Shown here: in pieces, positions 9,241 to 20,566 of the stretch
Layout: every line of letters begins with the position of its first letter
Position numbering within the stretch: position 1 is the stretch's first letter
Source of the DNA: Alcaligenaceae bacterium
GTDB lineage: Bacteria; Pseudomonadota; Gammaproteobacteria; Burkholderiales; Burkholderiaceae_B
DNA: 64,000 bases
Assembly: GCA_013416485.1 (NCBI GenBank)
Contig: JACCEO010000001.1
Location: 328,892-392,891, forward strand
Reading direction: 5' to 3'
Notes under the pieces: generated by a model
Database searches by the model: none
Told to the model about the DNA's origin: nothing
What the model saw: only the letters and a program-made list of their open reading frames with translations
Position numbers and translations under genes: made by a program

Positions 9241-9942
9241 CTACTTACCAACAGTAATCGTCCTGGTCGCACTGAGCTTAGCAGCCCCTTCCTTAAATAC
9301 CTTAATCGTCACCTGGCGCGCGACTAGACCGTTAGGTAGCGGTACTTGACCACGTACTTGGGTGAACTGCTCTAGCGATATAGGGAATCTGGGCAAATCG
9401 ATATTTACCACGTTGCCATTGGGATAACGCCCATTTACTACGAGTTCAATTTCGCCGATGAACTGGCTGGTTTTGTCCTTGTCTTGCATTAGCAAGATTT
9501 CATAGTCCAGTTGTCTGTCAACATTCTTGAAGGCAGCTGCACGTATGCCAGGTGTTGTACCTCTGGGGTCAGGGGGTAAGGCGCTGGCCAGTAACTGGAT
9601 GTCTTCTGCAAGACGGACTGCCCTGGCTTTTTCCTGGGCCAGGTCTTTGGTGATGACTTCGTGACTGGCGCGTAATTCGGTTAGCTCGTGGTTGTGTTGA
9701 TTCACCTGGGCTTGTAGGCGCTGTTTGTCCATGTTGGCACTATTCAAGTCATAGTGCAGTTGTTCGGACTGTTCTACGGTCAATCGGGTTGGGCCGTAGC
9801 TTTTTTGCAGAAATAATAAGCCGCCTGAACCCAGGATTATGCCTGTCAGCATAAGTACCAACCAGCGCGGAATGCGACGCGACCTGCGGGAGTGGCCATA
9901 GGCAGTGGGTTTGAAGGCGTTTCGTTTGTAGGAAGCAGCCAT
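9241..9942 (-). CDS. Membrane-anchored coiled-coil protein, DUF6776-like
   Basis: A 233-residue protein from the ATG at 9942, which has AGGAA six bases upstream; the frame is open to 9993 but that longer start lacks a comparable site. A basic N-terminus precedes one membrane helix (about residues 26-44, WLVLMLTGIILGSGGLLFL). A probable coiled coil follows (about 60-120, rich in Q, E, L), then a beta-rich C-terminal domain with GEIELVVNGRYPNG. This layout resembles the DUF6776 family of Burkholderiales, for which I know no function. It probably faces the periplasm. The neighbours are unrelated, so there is no functional clue from context. Confidence 0.75.
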   Translation of the reverse strand: MAASYKRNAFKPTAYGHSRRSRRIPRWLVLMLTGIILGSGGLLFLQKSYGPTRLTVEQSEQLHYDLNSANMDKQRLQAQVNQHNHELTELRASHEVITKDLAQEKARAVRLAEDIQLLASALPPDPRGTTPGIRAAAFKNVDRQLDYEILLMQDKDKTSQFIGEIELVVNGRYPNGNVVNIDLPRFPISLEQFTQVRGQVPLPNGLVARQVTIKVFKEGAAKLSATRTITVGK

Positions 9943-10138
9943 GAAAATTCCTGTATTGCGGGACAAAATAGATGTCTCGATCTTATTGCCCAAAACATTA
10001 AAGCATAAACGGATATGACGCTATTAAGATGTTTTTCCGTCCTTGGTTGCACCTTGCCAGATTTCGATACGAACTGGCTGCGCATCTAAGGAGTCAGTGT
10101 AGCGTGATGTGTAAGCTCAAGGGTAGAGGGGGATGCCA

Positions 10139-11907
<1,769 letters not shown>

Positions 11908-12047
11908 GGTGTCAGAGTAAAGTGAAGCGGAAAAAATAGGCTGGTGCAACTATGCTGGCGTCAGCTTCTCTATAATACCGGGTTGCCAGTGTTATCGTCT
12001 GGCTTTGTGCCAAAATAGAGTCTGATTTTTCCGGAGACGAAATCCTC

Positions 12048-14423
12048 GTGCGTTGGGTTAGGTGGGCAGTTCCATTGGCGTTATACGCCGCCACGTCGGT
12101 ACAGGCACAGCAAGCCTTGCCGGTTTCAGCTGTGTCCGCGGCTTCGCCTGGCCTTAAAGTCAGTTCCAAGTTGGGTTTGCATAGCCAGGTGAACGACGAT
12201 GAAATCGCTACTTTCATGATGGCTGACACCATGGAAACGGATAGCGAGGGCAAGGCAATACTCAAGGGCAATGCCGAAGTTCGCCGCATAGACTCGGTCG
12301 TTAAGGGTGATCGCATCGATTACCAGCGCAACACGGGTGACGTACGTGTGCGCGGTAATGGCCGCATGATGCAAGAAGGCAGTATTGTGGTCGGTCCTGA
12401 ACTGGACTACAACGTTAATAGCGAATCGGGGCAGGTAACTACGCCAGACTTCTGGTTGGGTGCTAACGCCGGTTCGGGTAAGGCCGAGCTAGCCACTATG
12501 TTCAACAAGCAGCATATGCGCTTGAAGGACGTGACCTATTCTGGCTGTCCTTGTCCTGATCCCGCTTGGTATATACGCTCACCTCAGGTAGATCTGCATT
12601 TTGACGAAAACGAGGGTATAGCCCGTCATGGCACGCTGTTCTTCAAGGGCGTGCCCCTGATGTATTCGCCATACCTTAGTTTTCCTATACGCAAAGAACG
12701 TAAGTCAGGGTTTTTGCTGCCTACCTATGGCACCACTAGCAAGGGTGGTTTTGATTTTTCCTTGCCGTACTATTTGAATCTGGCACCTAATTACGATGCC
12801 ACAATTACGCCACGCATCATGAGCAAGCGTGGTGTGCAGCTAGGTACTGAATTCCGTTATCTGGGTAAACGCTATAGCGGAGAGCTATATGGCACGTACT
12901 TGCATAATGATAGGGTAACAAATGACGACCGTTGGTATTACGCCTGGCAACATCGCCATGCACTAGGCGGTGGTTTTAGTGCCAACATGGATATCCGTCG
13001 GGCCTCTGACGATGACTACTTTCGTGATTTTTCCAGCTTTGGCTTGAACGAAGCCACCAATACCTATTTGCCCAGTAGCGTCGGTTTGAATTGGGGCGGT
13101 AATCAGTATGTCAGCGCGTCGGTATACGCCCATACTTACCAGACCTTGCAGGATCAGACCGCGGGTTATGTAACTCCGCAATACAATAAACTGCCTGAGC
13201 TTTACGTACAGGCGGCACGTTATAACTGGGGTGGCTTTGACGTTACCTCGGAAAACTATGCAACGCGTTTTCGCATGCCTTTTTATTCAGGGCGATTTTC
13301 TAAGTTTGATGCGTATAGGGATGCACGCCTAGCTCCGAATGGCACGCGATTTTCTTCCTATAACGCGGTGTCTTTTCCTATAGTGCGGCCAGGCTGGTAT
13401 GTGACGCCCAAAGTTGGGGTGCACCTTAGCCAGTACAACACCGATTGGTACGACCTACCTTCATACGCTGGTAATCCTAGAACCCAGTCCAGGGTTCTGC
13501 CTATTATGTCGTTAGACTCAGGCATGACCTTTGAGCGTCCTACCAGCCTATTTGGTAACGCGTCGATACAAACTTTAGAGCCCAGGGCGTACTACCTGAA
13601 AGTGCCTTATAAGGATCAGTCCCAGATTCCTATCTATGACACCAGTATTGCTACCTTCAACTTCGCTCAGGCCTTTGATGAAAATATTTTCAGTGGCGGC
13701 TGGGATAGAATAGCGAACGCTGATCAGTTAACCGTAGGTTTAACCACCCGATGGTTGGATGAAGAAACAGGTTTCGAGCGCCTGTCCTTATCGGCGGCTC
13801 AGCGACTTTATTTTGAAGACCAAAAAGTCAGCCTATATCCTAGCGACCATGAACGCACAGACACCAAGTCAGACTATTTGGTCGGTGCGAATGCCGCATT
13901 GACAGACACACTTAGTGTGCGTTTTGATGCGCAATTTAACCCTGAGTCCAACCGACGTAATCGTATGACCGCGGGGTTTCGTTGGGAGCCCAAACGTTTG
14001 GCGAATCTATCGGCTAACTACCGCTACGAGCGGGACCCATCTGCAATACTTGATCGTAACTACGTGGTTACCCCAGAAAATGATCTCGGCCGCGAACAAG
14101 TGTCCTTATCAGGGCAGTGGCCATTAAGTCGTAAACTATACGCTATGGGGCGTCTAGACTATTCTATTCAAGAAAAGCGTTCTACCCAGTCCATCGTCGG
14201 CTTGGAATACAAAGGCGATTGCTGTTGGACCGGGCGTGTAGTCATGCAGCGTTATGCCGTCTCTAAGGGGGACGCTAATAGCGCCATATTTTTCCAGCTG
14301 GAGCTATCAGGTCTAGGGTCTATAGGCACAGACCCCATGAGCTTGCTACGAGATCGTATCTCGGGCTATCAGTCCATTACTCCATCTGTACCCGAACAAA
14401 CCACCTTCGAGAGGTATGAATAA
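12048..14423 (+). CDS. lptD: LPS-assembly protein LptD
   Basis: Outer-membrane beta-barrel that inserts lipopolysaccharide into the outer leaflet together with LptE. The 791-residue length fits. A signal peptide (about 1-20, ending VQAQ) is followed by an OstA/LptA-like periplasmic domain (about 55-160, with KGNAEVRRIDSVVKGD) and the barrel from about residue 230. The cysteines in SGCPCPDP and in the C-terminal GDCCW segment could form the inter-domain disulfides known for the family. The start is GTG at 12048, preceded by GGAGA about 11 bases upstream. Its stop overlaps surA (TAATG), coupling barrel and chaperone synthesis. Confidence 0.96.
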   Translation: MRWVRWAVPLALYAATSVQAQQALPVSAVSAASPGLKVSSKLGLHSQVNDDEIATFMMADTMETDSEGKAILKGNAEVRRIDSVVKGDRIDYQRNTGDVRVRGNGRMMQEGSIVVGPELDYNVNSESGQVTTPDFWLGANAGSGKAELATMFNKQHMRLKDVTYSGCPCPDPAWYIRSPQVDLHFDENEGIARHGTLFFKGVPLMYSPYLSFPIRKERKSGFLLPTYGTTSKGGFDFSLPYYLNLAPNYDATITPRIMSKRGVQLGTEFRYLGKRYSGELYGTYLHNDRVTNDDRWYYAWQHRHALGGGFSANMDIRRASDDDYFRDFSSFGLNEATNTYLPSSVGLNWGGNQYVSASVYAHTYQTLQDQTAGYVTPQYNKLPELYVQAARYNWGGFDVTSENYATRFRMPFYSGRFSKFDAYRDARLAPNGTRFSSYNAVSFPIVRPGWYVTPKVGVHLSQYNTDWYDLPSYAGNPRTQSRVLPIMSLDSGMTFERPTSLFGNASIQTLEPRAYYLKVPYKDQSQIPIYDTSIATFNFAQAFDENIFSGGWDRIANADQLTVGLTTRWLDEETGFERLSLSAAQRLYFEDQKVSLYPSDHERTDTKSDYLVGANAALTDTLSVRFDAQFNPESNRRNRMTAGFRWEPKRLANLSANYRYERDPSAILDRNYVVTPENDLGREQVSLSGQWPLSRKLYAMGRLDYSIQEKRSTQSIVGLEYKGDCCWTGRVVMQRYAVSKGDANSAIFFQLELSGLGSIGTDPMSLLRDRISGYQSITPSVPEQTTFERYE

Positions 14424-15943
14424 TGCGTAGTTTGCATACTAAGCGCCGCCTTGCGTCCGTCCTGTTGCCAATGCTGGCTGTGGCGTCGCTGTCTGGCGGA
14501 GCATGGGCTGCCAATGCAACCAATAACGCGGCGAACTCGCCAGCCAAAAAGGCTGCGGCTTCATCACCACAGTTTGTTGACGGCATCGCTGCTGTTGTCA
14601 ATAAGAACGTGATTACATTGCGTCAACTTGAAACCGACGTGGCAAGTGCGGCCGCTCAGCTAAAGGCTCAAAACATTCCTTTGCCTGACCACGCGACCTT
14701 ACAAAAACAGGTTCTGCAACGCATGATTGCAGAAGAGCTGGAAAATCAAGAAGCCGAGCGTTTGGGCATCACCGTTAGCGACGAACAGTTAGAGCAGGCT
14801 ATTTTGTCTATCGCTGAGCGAAATCGTATCAGTTTGGATACCTTACGCAAGGAAGTGGAAAAGTCCGGTACTCCTTGGGCGCAATATCGTAAGTCATTGC
14901 GACAGGACATCCGCACCGACATCCTAAGGCAACGTATGGTGGACAACACCATAGTGATTTCCGATGGGGAAGTGGATGCCTTCTTACGCAATGAAGGCTT
15001 GACTGTTAATACACCGGCACCACAACAGGCGCAGCAGCCTGTTGCAGCAGCTCAACCCGTACAACACACGGGGCCTGTGGTTCTGGGCCTAGCGCAAATT
15101 TTAGTGTCCGTACCTGAAGGTGCGTCGCCCGCTAAAGTCCAGGAATTACGTAAAAAAGCAGAGTCCCTGCTGGCACGCGTACGTGGTGGGGCAGACTTTG
15201 CGGGTGTGGCAGCAGCTTCGTCAGACGGTACAGAAGCCCTGGAAGGTGGTGAGTTAGGCGTGCGTCCAGAGCAAGGTTGGCCAGACCTGTTTTTACAGGC
15301 TACGGAAAACCTACAGCAAGACCAGGTTAGTGGCATTATCCAAAGTGGCAATGGCTTTCATATTTTGAAAGTGCTGGTGCGTGGCCAAGCAGGCCAAGCG
15401 CAACCTCAGGCGGCGGCACCCGTTGCCGTTCCGTCTTTGCAATCGCCACAGTCGGCCATGCCTGAACAAGGCCCCATGATGGTCACTCAGACGCATGCCC
15501 GTCATATCTTGATCAAGCCCTCTAAGGTGGTCAGCGACCAACAGGCAGAAACACGGATTAGGCAGTTGCATCAGCGCTTAGTCAATGGTGAGTCTTTTGA
15601 GGATCTGGCCAAGCGTAATTCGGACGATTCCTCGGCGCCTCAGGGTGGCGATCTGGGGTGGTTAACCCCCGGAGAAACAGTACCTCCCTTCGAGCAAGCT
15701 ATGAATGCCTTGCAACCTGGTCAGCTTAGCGAGCCAGTGAAGTCGCAGTTTGGCTGGCACCTGATACAGGTTCAAGAACGCCGTACTAAAAACATGGAAA
15801 ACGAGTTCCGTCGCATGCAGGCACGTCAAATACTGTTTCAGCGTCGGGTTGAGCCCGCTCTGGAAGATTGGTTAAGCCAATTGCGTGGTCAGGCATATAT
15901 CGACAATAGGCTAGATCCATCCCTTAGTAGCGGACGTCGTTGA
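14423..15943 (+). CDS. surA: Periplasmic peptidyl-prolyl isomerase and chaperone SurA
   Basis: Chaperone escorting outer-membrane proteins, including LptD, across the periplasm. The 506-residue protein has a signal peptide (about 1-29, ending GAWA), an N-terminal SurA chaperone domain (about 50-190, starting [15 protein letters not shown]) and two parvulin domains: residues about 215-320, and about 355-460 with HARHILIK and [11 protein letters not shown]. Its start overlaps the lptD stop by one base, and rsmA follows within six bases of its own stop. It is somewhat longer than E. coli SurA owing to Q/A/P-rich linkers around the first parvulin domain. Confidence 0.95.
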   Translation: MRSLHTKRRLASVLLPMLAVASLSGGAWAANATNNAANSPAKKAAASSPQFVDGIAAVVNKNVITLRQLETDVASAAAQLKAQNIPLPDHATLQKQVLQRMIAEELENQEAERLGITVSDEQLEQAILSIAERNRISLDTLRKEVEKSGTPWAQYRKSLRQDIRTDILRQRMVDNTIVISDGEVDAFLRNEGLTVNTPAPQQAQQPVAAAQPVQHTGPVVLGLAQILVSVPEGASPAKVQELRKKAESLLARVRGGADFAGVAAASSDGTEALEGGELGVRPEQGWPDLFLQATENLQQDQVSGIIQSGNGFHILKVLVRGQAGQAQPQAAAPVAVPSLQSPQSAMPEQGPMMVTQTHARHILIKPSKVVSDQQAETRIRQLHQRLVNGESFEDLAKRNSDDSSAPQGGDLGWLTPGETVPPFEQAMNALQPGQLSEPVKSQFGWHLIQVQERRTKNMENEFRRMQARQILFQRRVEPALEDWLSQLRGQAYIDNRLDPSLSSGRR

Positions 15944-15948
15944 TACCT

Positions 15949-16731
15949 ATGGCTCATCAGGCACGTAAACGTTTTGGGCAGCATTTTTTAACTGATGAAA
16001 GCGTCACTGACGCCATCGTCAGGGCGATTGCGCCCCAGCACAATGACACCGTTGTTGAGATTGGCCCAGGTCTGTCTGCGTTAACAGCACCACTGTTACG
16101 GAGTCTGGATCATCTGACCGTGGTGGAAATTGATAGGGACTTGGCGGCGCGTTTGCGCCACCAGTACCCAGAAACCCAGTTGACGGTTGTTCAAGCAGAT
16201 GCCTTGCAGGTGGATTTTTCTGAACTAGGCACGGGCTTACGCGTAGTAGGAAATTTACCTTACAACATTTCCAGCCCCTTATTGTTTCATTTGCTGGCTT
16301 ACGCAGATCAGGTACTGGACCAGCACTTTATGCTTCAAAGGGAAGTCATAGATCGCATGGTGGCCCAGCCTTGCACAGGTGATTACAGCCGCTTGTCAGT
16401 CATGCTGCAGTCGCGTTACCGCATGGAAAAGCTGTTTGACGTTGCCCCTGAAGCCTTTGATCCACCACCTCGTGTGGTGTCGGCCGTTGTACGCATGGTG
16501 CCTTTGTCTGCCGATCGCCTTATGCCCAAAAGCCAGAATGCATTCGAATCCGTAGTGGCACGTTCATTTGCTCAGCGGCGGAAAATGCTGCGCCGGGGGT
16601 TAGGCGAATGGACGGCGTTAATTGACTGGGAAGGGCTGGGAATCGCGCCCACATCGCGGGCCGAGGAATTATCGGTTGCGCAGTTTATTGCCTTGTCGGA
16701 TCACTTGTGTGCTGCCGGTGTGTTGAAATAA
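15949..16731 (+). CDS. rsmA: 16S rRNA adenine(1518/1519) dimethyltransferase
   Basis: SAM-dependent enzyme that dimethylates two adjacent adenines near the 3' end of 16S rRNA. The protein is 260 residues from the ATG at 15949 ([16 protein letters not shown]); an earlier in-frame TTG lies inside surA. Motif I is [10 protein letters not shown] and the catalytic motif IV is [10 protein letters not shown]. In many proteobacteria pdxA lies between surA and rsmA; here the two are directly adjacent. Confidence 0.96.
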   Translation: MAHQARKRFGQHFLTDESVTDAIVRAIAPQHNDTVVEIGPGLSALTAPLLRSLDHLTVVEIDRDLAARLRHQYPETQLTVVQADALQVDFSELGTGLRVVGNLPYNISSPLLFHLLAYADQVLDQHFMLQREVIDRMVAQPCTGDYSRLSVMLQSRYRMEKLFDVAPEAFDPPPRVVSAVVRMVPLSADRLMPKSQNAFESVVARSFAQRRKMLRRGLGEWTALIDWEGLGIAPTSRAEELSVAQFIALSDHLCAAGVLK

Positions 16732-16756
16732 CTTGGGGGCGGTGAAAAACGCCGCC

Positions 16757-17986
16757 TTAGCCAAAAAACCAGTAACAAACGGCAATGGATGCCAGCACCC
16801 CGGCTAGGTCAGCCACTAGGGCGCAACCTACAGCGTGCCTGGCTCTTTGTATACCGACGGCACCAAAATATACCGCCAATACATAAAACGTAGTTTCGGT
16901 GCTGCCTTGTACGGTAGCGGCCAGTAATGCTGGAAAGCTATCCACGCCAAAATGCTGCATGGTTTCTATCAACATGGCCCGTGCAGCGCTACCTGAAAAC
17001 GGTTTAACTAGGGCCGTAGGCAAGGCGTCCACAAAACGGGCGTCTAGGCCGCCTATGTTCACTAACCACCGTATCCCATCCAGCGCCGCATCCAGGGCGC
17101 CAGAGGCCCTTAGAACGCCTATGGCGCACAGCATAGCCACCAAGTAAGGCAAAAGGTTTTTAGATACGTCGTAACCTTCTTTTGCTCCCGCCACAAAGGA
17201 CTCGTAGAGTGGCACCTTTTTCCATGCCCCTGCAACCAGAAAGACCATAATAATGGCGAACAAGGTCAGGTTACCCAGCAGGGATGACACCGCAGCAAGG
17301 GCTGCGCTACTTAGTGTGGCTAAGGTGGCCATAAACACACCCAGGCCTAGCACCATAGTGCCTAGCCAGGCCAGGACGACAGGGTCTTGAAGTCGCAAGC
17401 GTTGCATCAGGGCAACTGAGAGCAGGCCAGCCAAGGATGATGCTGTGGTCGCCAGTAATATAGGCAAGAAAACCAGAGTGGGGTCGGCAGCACCTTGCTG
17501 GGCACGGTACATGAAAATACTGACCGGTAGCAAGGTCAACGATGACGCATTAAGTACCAGAAACAGGATTTGTGCATTGCTTGCGGTATCAGAGCTGGGG
17601 TTTAGGGTTTGCAGCTCGCGCATCGCACGCAGGCCTATGGGGGTAGCGGCGTTATCTAAGCCCAAGCCGTTGGCGGCAAGATTTAGGGTGATCAGGCCTA
17701 GCGCGGGATGGCCTGCGGGCACTCCGGGCATCAGACGGCGAAATAAGGGAGCCAAAGCGCGTCCCAATAGATTGATCAGCCCTGCGCTTTCGGCAATACG
17801 TAAAAACCCCATCCATAGGGTTAAGGTACCAAATAACAGCAACATCAGCCTGACAGACAGGTCTGCCATATCGAACAGACTGGCAACGATACGGGCAAAT
17901 ACGGTCGGATCGTCTAGCCATAGCCACTGGTATAGCCCCGATAACGAAGCAATCACAAAAAATGCTAACCAGAGCGTATTGAGCAT
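16757..17986 (-). CDS. Fused SpmA/SpmB-like nucleoside-recognition membrane protein
   Basis: A 409-residue polytopic membrane protein with two copies of the 'nucleoside recognition' (Gate) domain, one in each half: about residues 45-150 with LNLAANGLGLDNAATPIGL, and about 255-380 with ALVKPFSGSAARAMLIE. Non-sporulating proteobacteria carry this SpmA-SpmB fusion, usually called 'spore maturation protein'; its transport role is not established. It is last in the minus-strand run from glyQ, 27 bases after gloA. GGCGG (16738-16742) and CCGCC (16752-16756) beside its stop could form a small hairpin. Confidence 0.85.
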   Translation of the reverse strand: MLNTLWLAFFVIASLSGLYQWLWLDDPTVFARIVASLFDMADLSVRLMLLLFGTLTLWMGFLRIAESAGLINLLGRALAPLFRRLMPGVPAGHPALGLITLNLAANGLGLDNAATPIGLRAMRELQTLNPSSDTASNAQILFLVLNASSLTLLPVSIFMYRAQQGAADPTLVFLPILLATTASSLAGLLSVALMQRLRLQDPVVLAWLGTMVLGLGVFMATLATLSSAALAAVSSLLGNLTLFAIIMVFLVAGAWKKVPLYESFVAGAKEGYDVSKNLLPYLVAMLCAIGVLRASGALDAALDGIRWLVNIGGLDARFVDALPTALVKPFSGSAARAMLIETMQHFGVDSFPALLAATVQGSTETTFYVLAVYFGAVGIQRARHAVGCALVADLAGVLASIAVCYWFFG

Positions 17987-18013
17987 GGCGTTTTGGCGTC
18001 TGGCTGTTTGGGC

Positions 18014-18409
18014 TTAGTCTTGCCTACCTTTTCGTTGGATTAGCTCGATTTTGTAGCCGTCAGGATCTTCTACAAAGGCAATCACGGTTTGGCCATGCAT
18101 CATGGGACCCGCTTCACGGGTAACTTTACCGCCTTTTTCTTTGATGCGGGCACAGGCTTCGTAGGCATCTTCGACTTCCAGAGCGACGTGACCATAGCCA
18201 TTGCCCAGGTCGTAGCTGCTGGTATCCCAGTTATGGGTTAATTCGATGACGGCGCCTTCGCTTTCGTCTTGGTAGCCGACAAAGGCCAAGGTGAATTTAC
18301 CGTCTGGGTAATCGCTGCGGCGTAACAAACGCATGCCTAATACGTCGGTGTAAAAGGCTAATGAACGGTCCAGATCGCCGACGCGCAGCATGGTGTGTAG
18401 TAAACGCAT
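18014..18409 (-). CDS. gloA: Lactoylglutathione lyase (glyoxalase I)
   Basis: Metal-dependent VOC-fold enzyme turning the methylglyoxal-glutathione hemithioacetal into S-lactoylglutathione. The 131-residue protein begins [20 protein letters not shown], with the family's first metal-binding His at position 5, and contains the conserved [11 protein letters not shown] and [14 protein letters not shown], carrying the later His and Glu ligands. It sits 12 bases downstream of the metallopeptidase gene in the same run. Confidence 0.96.
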   Translation of the reverse strand: MRLLHTMLRVGDLDRSLAFYTDVLGMRLLRRSDYPDGKFTLAFVGYQDESEGAVIELTHNWDTSSYDLGNGYGHVALEVEDAYEACARIKEKGGKVTREAGPMMHGQTVIAFVEDPDGYKIELIQRKGRQD

Positions 18410-18421
18410 ATAAGGTTTCTC

Positions 18422-19309
18422 CTAGAGCAGTGGTAACGAGCCGGGATTGTGCTGGCGCAGGGCGTTGCGCGCTGCAGCAAAATCAGGCATGAGTTGTTCA
18501 ACTTCACGCCAGAAGTGCTTGCTATGGTTCATTTCCCGTAAATGGGCGACTTCATGGGCAATCACATAATCAATCACGGCATGCTTGAAGTGTATCAGGC
18601 GCCAGTTCAACATGATGTTGCCATTGCTGCTGCATGAACCCCAGCGGGTGGTGGCCGACGATAATCGCCAGCGTTGTATGGTCAGTTGCCCTTTGGTTAG
18701 AAAATACTGTAGACGTTGTTCGAACCACAACAGGGCCTGTTGCTGTAGCCAAGCATGTACGCTGTCGCGCACTCGTTCGCGGCTGGCGTTGCTAGGTAAT
18801 GATAGGGCAAGGGTGTCGCCTTGAGCGGGGTTAAATACGTCTCCACTGAAAGTGTGCTCTTGTTGGTTAGCATCCAGTTTCAGGTGTATATGCACACCCA
18901 TGTACGGCATGATGCCGCCAGTTTCCCATTGTGTGGTGGCAGTGGCTAATTGGGCCTGCCGCTGTTGGCGTATTTTTAGCTTATCCAGTATCCAGTTGGC
19001 GCGTTCAATGACGGCGGCGTCTATCTGGGACAGGCTGACCCAACTGGGAGCACGAATTTGTAAACCATCGTCGTTGACTACCAGGCCTATGCTGCTGCGC
19101 CTAGAACGTATGATGACAAAGCCTATGGCTTGTTGGGGGGTGTGTACTTCTCGCCAACAAGTGCCCTTGGGTAAGGTAGGCGGTGGTGTGATCACCAGTG
19201 GCGGTAAAGGCTTGACGATTGGGGGCGTGGCAGGGGTGGTGTGTGCTACAGGCGACTTGGCGGTACCGCTGGCACCACCAAATAAGTCCAGTTGTTCAAC
19301 GCGACGCAT
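18422..19309 (-). CDS. YgjP-like (DUF45/M48-type) zinc metallopeptidase
   Basis: A 295-residue cytosolic protein whose C-terminal half has the zincin motif HEVAHLREMNHSKHFW (HExxH with a third His ligand downstream), preceded by RWGSCSSNGNIMLNWRL, diagnostic of the YgjP/SprT-like DUF45 group. The N-terminal ~60 residues are proline-rich and low in complexity. The physiological substrate is unknown. Its start overlaps the end of the plsC-like gene by 14 bases, so the two are coupled. Confidence 0.87.
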   Translation of the reverse strand: MRRVEQLDLFGGASGTAKSPVAHTTPATPPIVKPLPPLVITPPPTLPKGTCWREVHTPQQAIGFVIIRSRRSSIGLVVNDDGLQIRAPSWVSLSQIDAAVIERANWILDKLKIRQQRQAQLATATTQWETGGIMPYMGVHIHLKLDANQQEHTFSGDVFNPAQGDTLALSLPSNASRERVRDSVHAWLQQQALLWFEQRLQYFLTKGQLTIQRWRLSSATTRWGSCSSNGNIMLNWRLIHFKHAVIDYVIAHEVAHLREMNHSKHFWREVEQLMPDFAAARNALRQHNPGSLPLL

Positions 19310-20024
19310 AGCGTTCTGGATTTAGCACACGCATTTCGCCTTCTATCCAGTGTTGAACCTGCTGGTTGACGTCTTCAGCCTTACGTCCTTCGGTAGGAAT
19401 TAATGGTCCTATGGACACGGTAATCAGACCCGGCTTTTTCAGAAAGGCGTTGCGTGGCCATAATTCGCCTGCATTATGGGCAATAGGAATCACCGGTGCG
19501 CCGGTGCGGGTGGCTAGCAGTGAGCCGCCCAGCTTATAGCGTCCGGTTTTGCCTGGAGCAATGCGGGTGCCTTCGGGAAATAGCAAAGGCCAACGACCTT
19601 CGTCCAGACGTAGCTGGCCAATTTTAACGACTTGTTCAAACGCATCGCGGCCTTTTGAACGGTCTATGGGGATCATGTTCAATAGCGCTAGGCCCCAACC
19701 AAAAAAGGGCACACGGTGTAGTTCGCGTTTATATACAAAGCACACTTCGCGTGGCAGGTAAGCGGCAAAAAACATGGTTTCCCAGGCGGACTGATGCTTG
19801 GATAAGATCACTGCAGGGCCATTAGGCAGGTTTTCCAAGCCCTTGATTTCCCACCGTAAACCCAATATGACTTTTGCGCCCCAAATGCCCAACCAGGGCC
19901 AGCCTGTGATGAACTTATAGCGCCAACGTAGCGGCATAAGCGCCATCAGTATAGACACCAGAGCATACGGAATGACGGTAATCAACAGGAATAACTGATA
20001 TAGCACGGCACGTATTATGGCCAT
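19296..20024 (-). CDS. plsC: 1-Acyl-sn-glycerol-3-phosphate acyltransferase (PlsC family)
   Basis: Membrane-bound acyltransferase making phosphatidic acid from lysophosphatidic acid. The 242-residue protein has an N-terminal membrane segment (about 5-28), KHQSAWET as the catalytic H-x4-E/D block near residue 77, and LFPEGTRIAPG near residue 148. The acidic residue of the first motif is Glu where classical PlsC has Asp. It lies between gmhB (2 bases upstream) and the metallopeptidase gene. Confidence 0.9.
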   Translation of the reverse strand: MAIIRAVLYQLFLLITVIPYALVSILMALMPLRWRYKFITGWPWLGIWGAKVILGLRWEIKGLENLPNGPAVILSKHQSAWETMFFAAYLPREVCFVYKRELHRVPFFGWGLALLNMIPIDRSKGRDAFEQVVKIGQLRLDEGRWPLLFPEGTRIAPGKTGRYKLGGSLLATRTGAPVIPIAHNAGELWPRNAFLKKPGLITVSIGPLIPTEGRKAEDVNQQVQHWIEGEMRVLNPERYASR

Positions 20025-20026
20025 CC

Positions 20027-20566
20027 CTAGTCCTTGGAAAGCAGGGCTTCAACAACGGCGGCCAGGTCATCTCTGACCTGGGTGCCTGCGGGCAAATCGC
20101 CCTGACTGCGTGTACGTTGGCCGTTGCCAGTAAGTACCAGCCAGGGGGTACAACCGGTTTCGGCTGCGGCTTGCAGATCGCGTAAAGAATCGCCTACGGC
20201 AGGTACACCAGCCAAGCTGACTTCATAGCGTCTGGCGATCTCATGAAACAGGCCAGGCAGTGGCTTGCGACAATTGCAGCCATCGTCTGGGCCGTGGGGG
20301 CACAGAAAAATGGCGTCAATTAGGCCACCTACCGCAGCGACTTCACGGCGAAGTTTGGCGTGGATACTGTTTAAGGTATCCATGCTGAACAGACCGCGCC
20401 CTACGCCAGACTGGTTGGTGGCGATGACCACCCGCCAGCCGTTGCGTGACAAACGAGCAATAGCTTGTGCGCTACCTGGTAGCGCCTGCCATTCGTCAGG
20501 GCTTTTTATGAAGGCATCGCTATCGTGATTGATGACGCCATCGCGGTCAAGAATAACGAGTTTCAC
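20027..20566 (-). CDS. gmhB: D-glycero-beta-D-manno-heptose-1,7-bisphosphate 7-phosphatase
   Basis: HAD-family phosphatase in ADP-heptose synthesis for LPS inner core. The 179-residue protein opens with the nucleophile motif LDRDGVINHD and has the zinc-binding cluster CPHGPDDGCNCRKP that marks GmhB. ATNQSGVGRG is HAD motif II context, and VPAVGDSLRDL holds the late acidic motif. The start is GTG at 20566, overlapping the glyS stop (TAGTG), so it is coupled to glyS. Confidence 0.94.
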   Translation of the reverse strand: MKLVILDRDGVINHDSDAFIKSPDEWQALPGSAQAIARLSRNGWRVVIATNQSGVGRGLFSMDTLNSIHAKLRREVAAVGGLIDAIFLCPHGPDDGCNCRKPLPGLFHEIARRYEVSLAGVPAVGDSLRDLQAAAETGCTPWLVLTGNGQRTRSQGDLPAGTQVRDDLAAVVEALLSKD

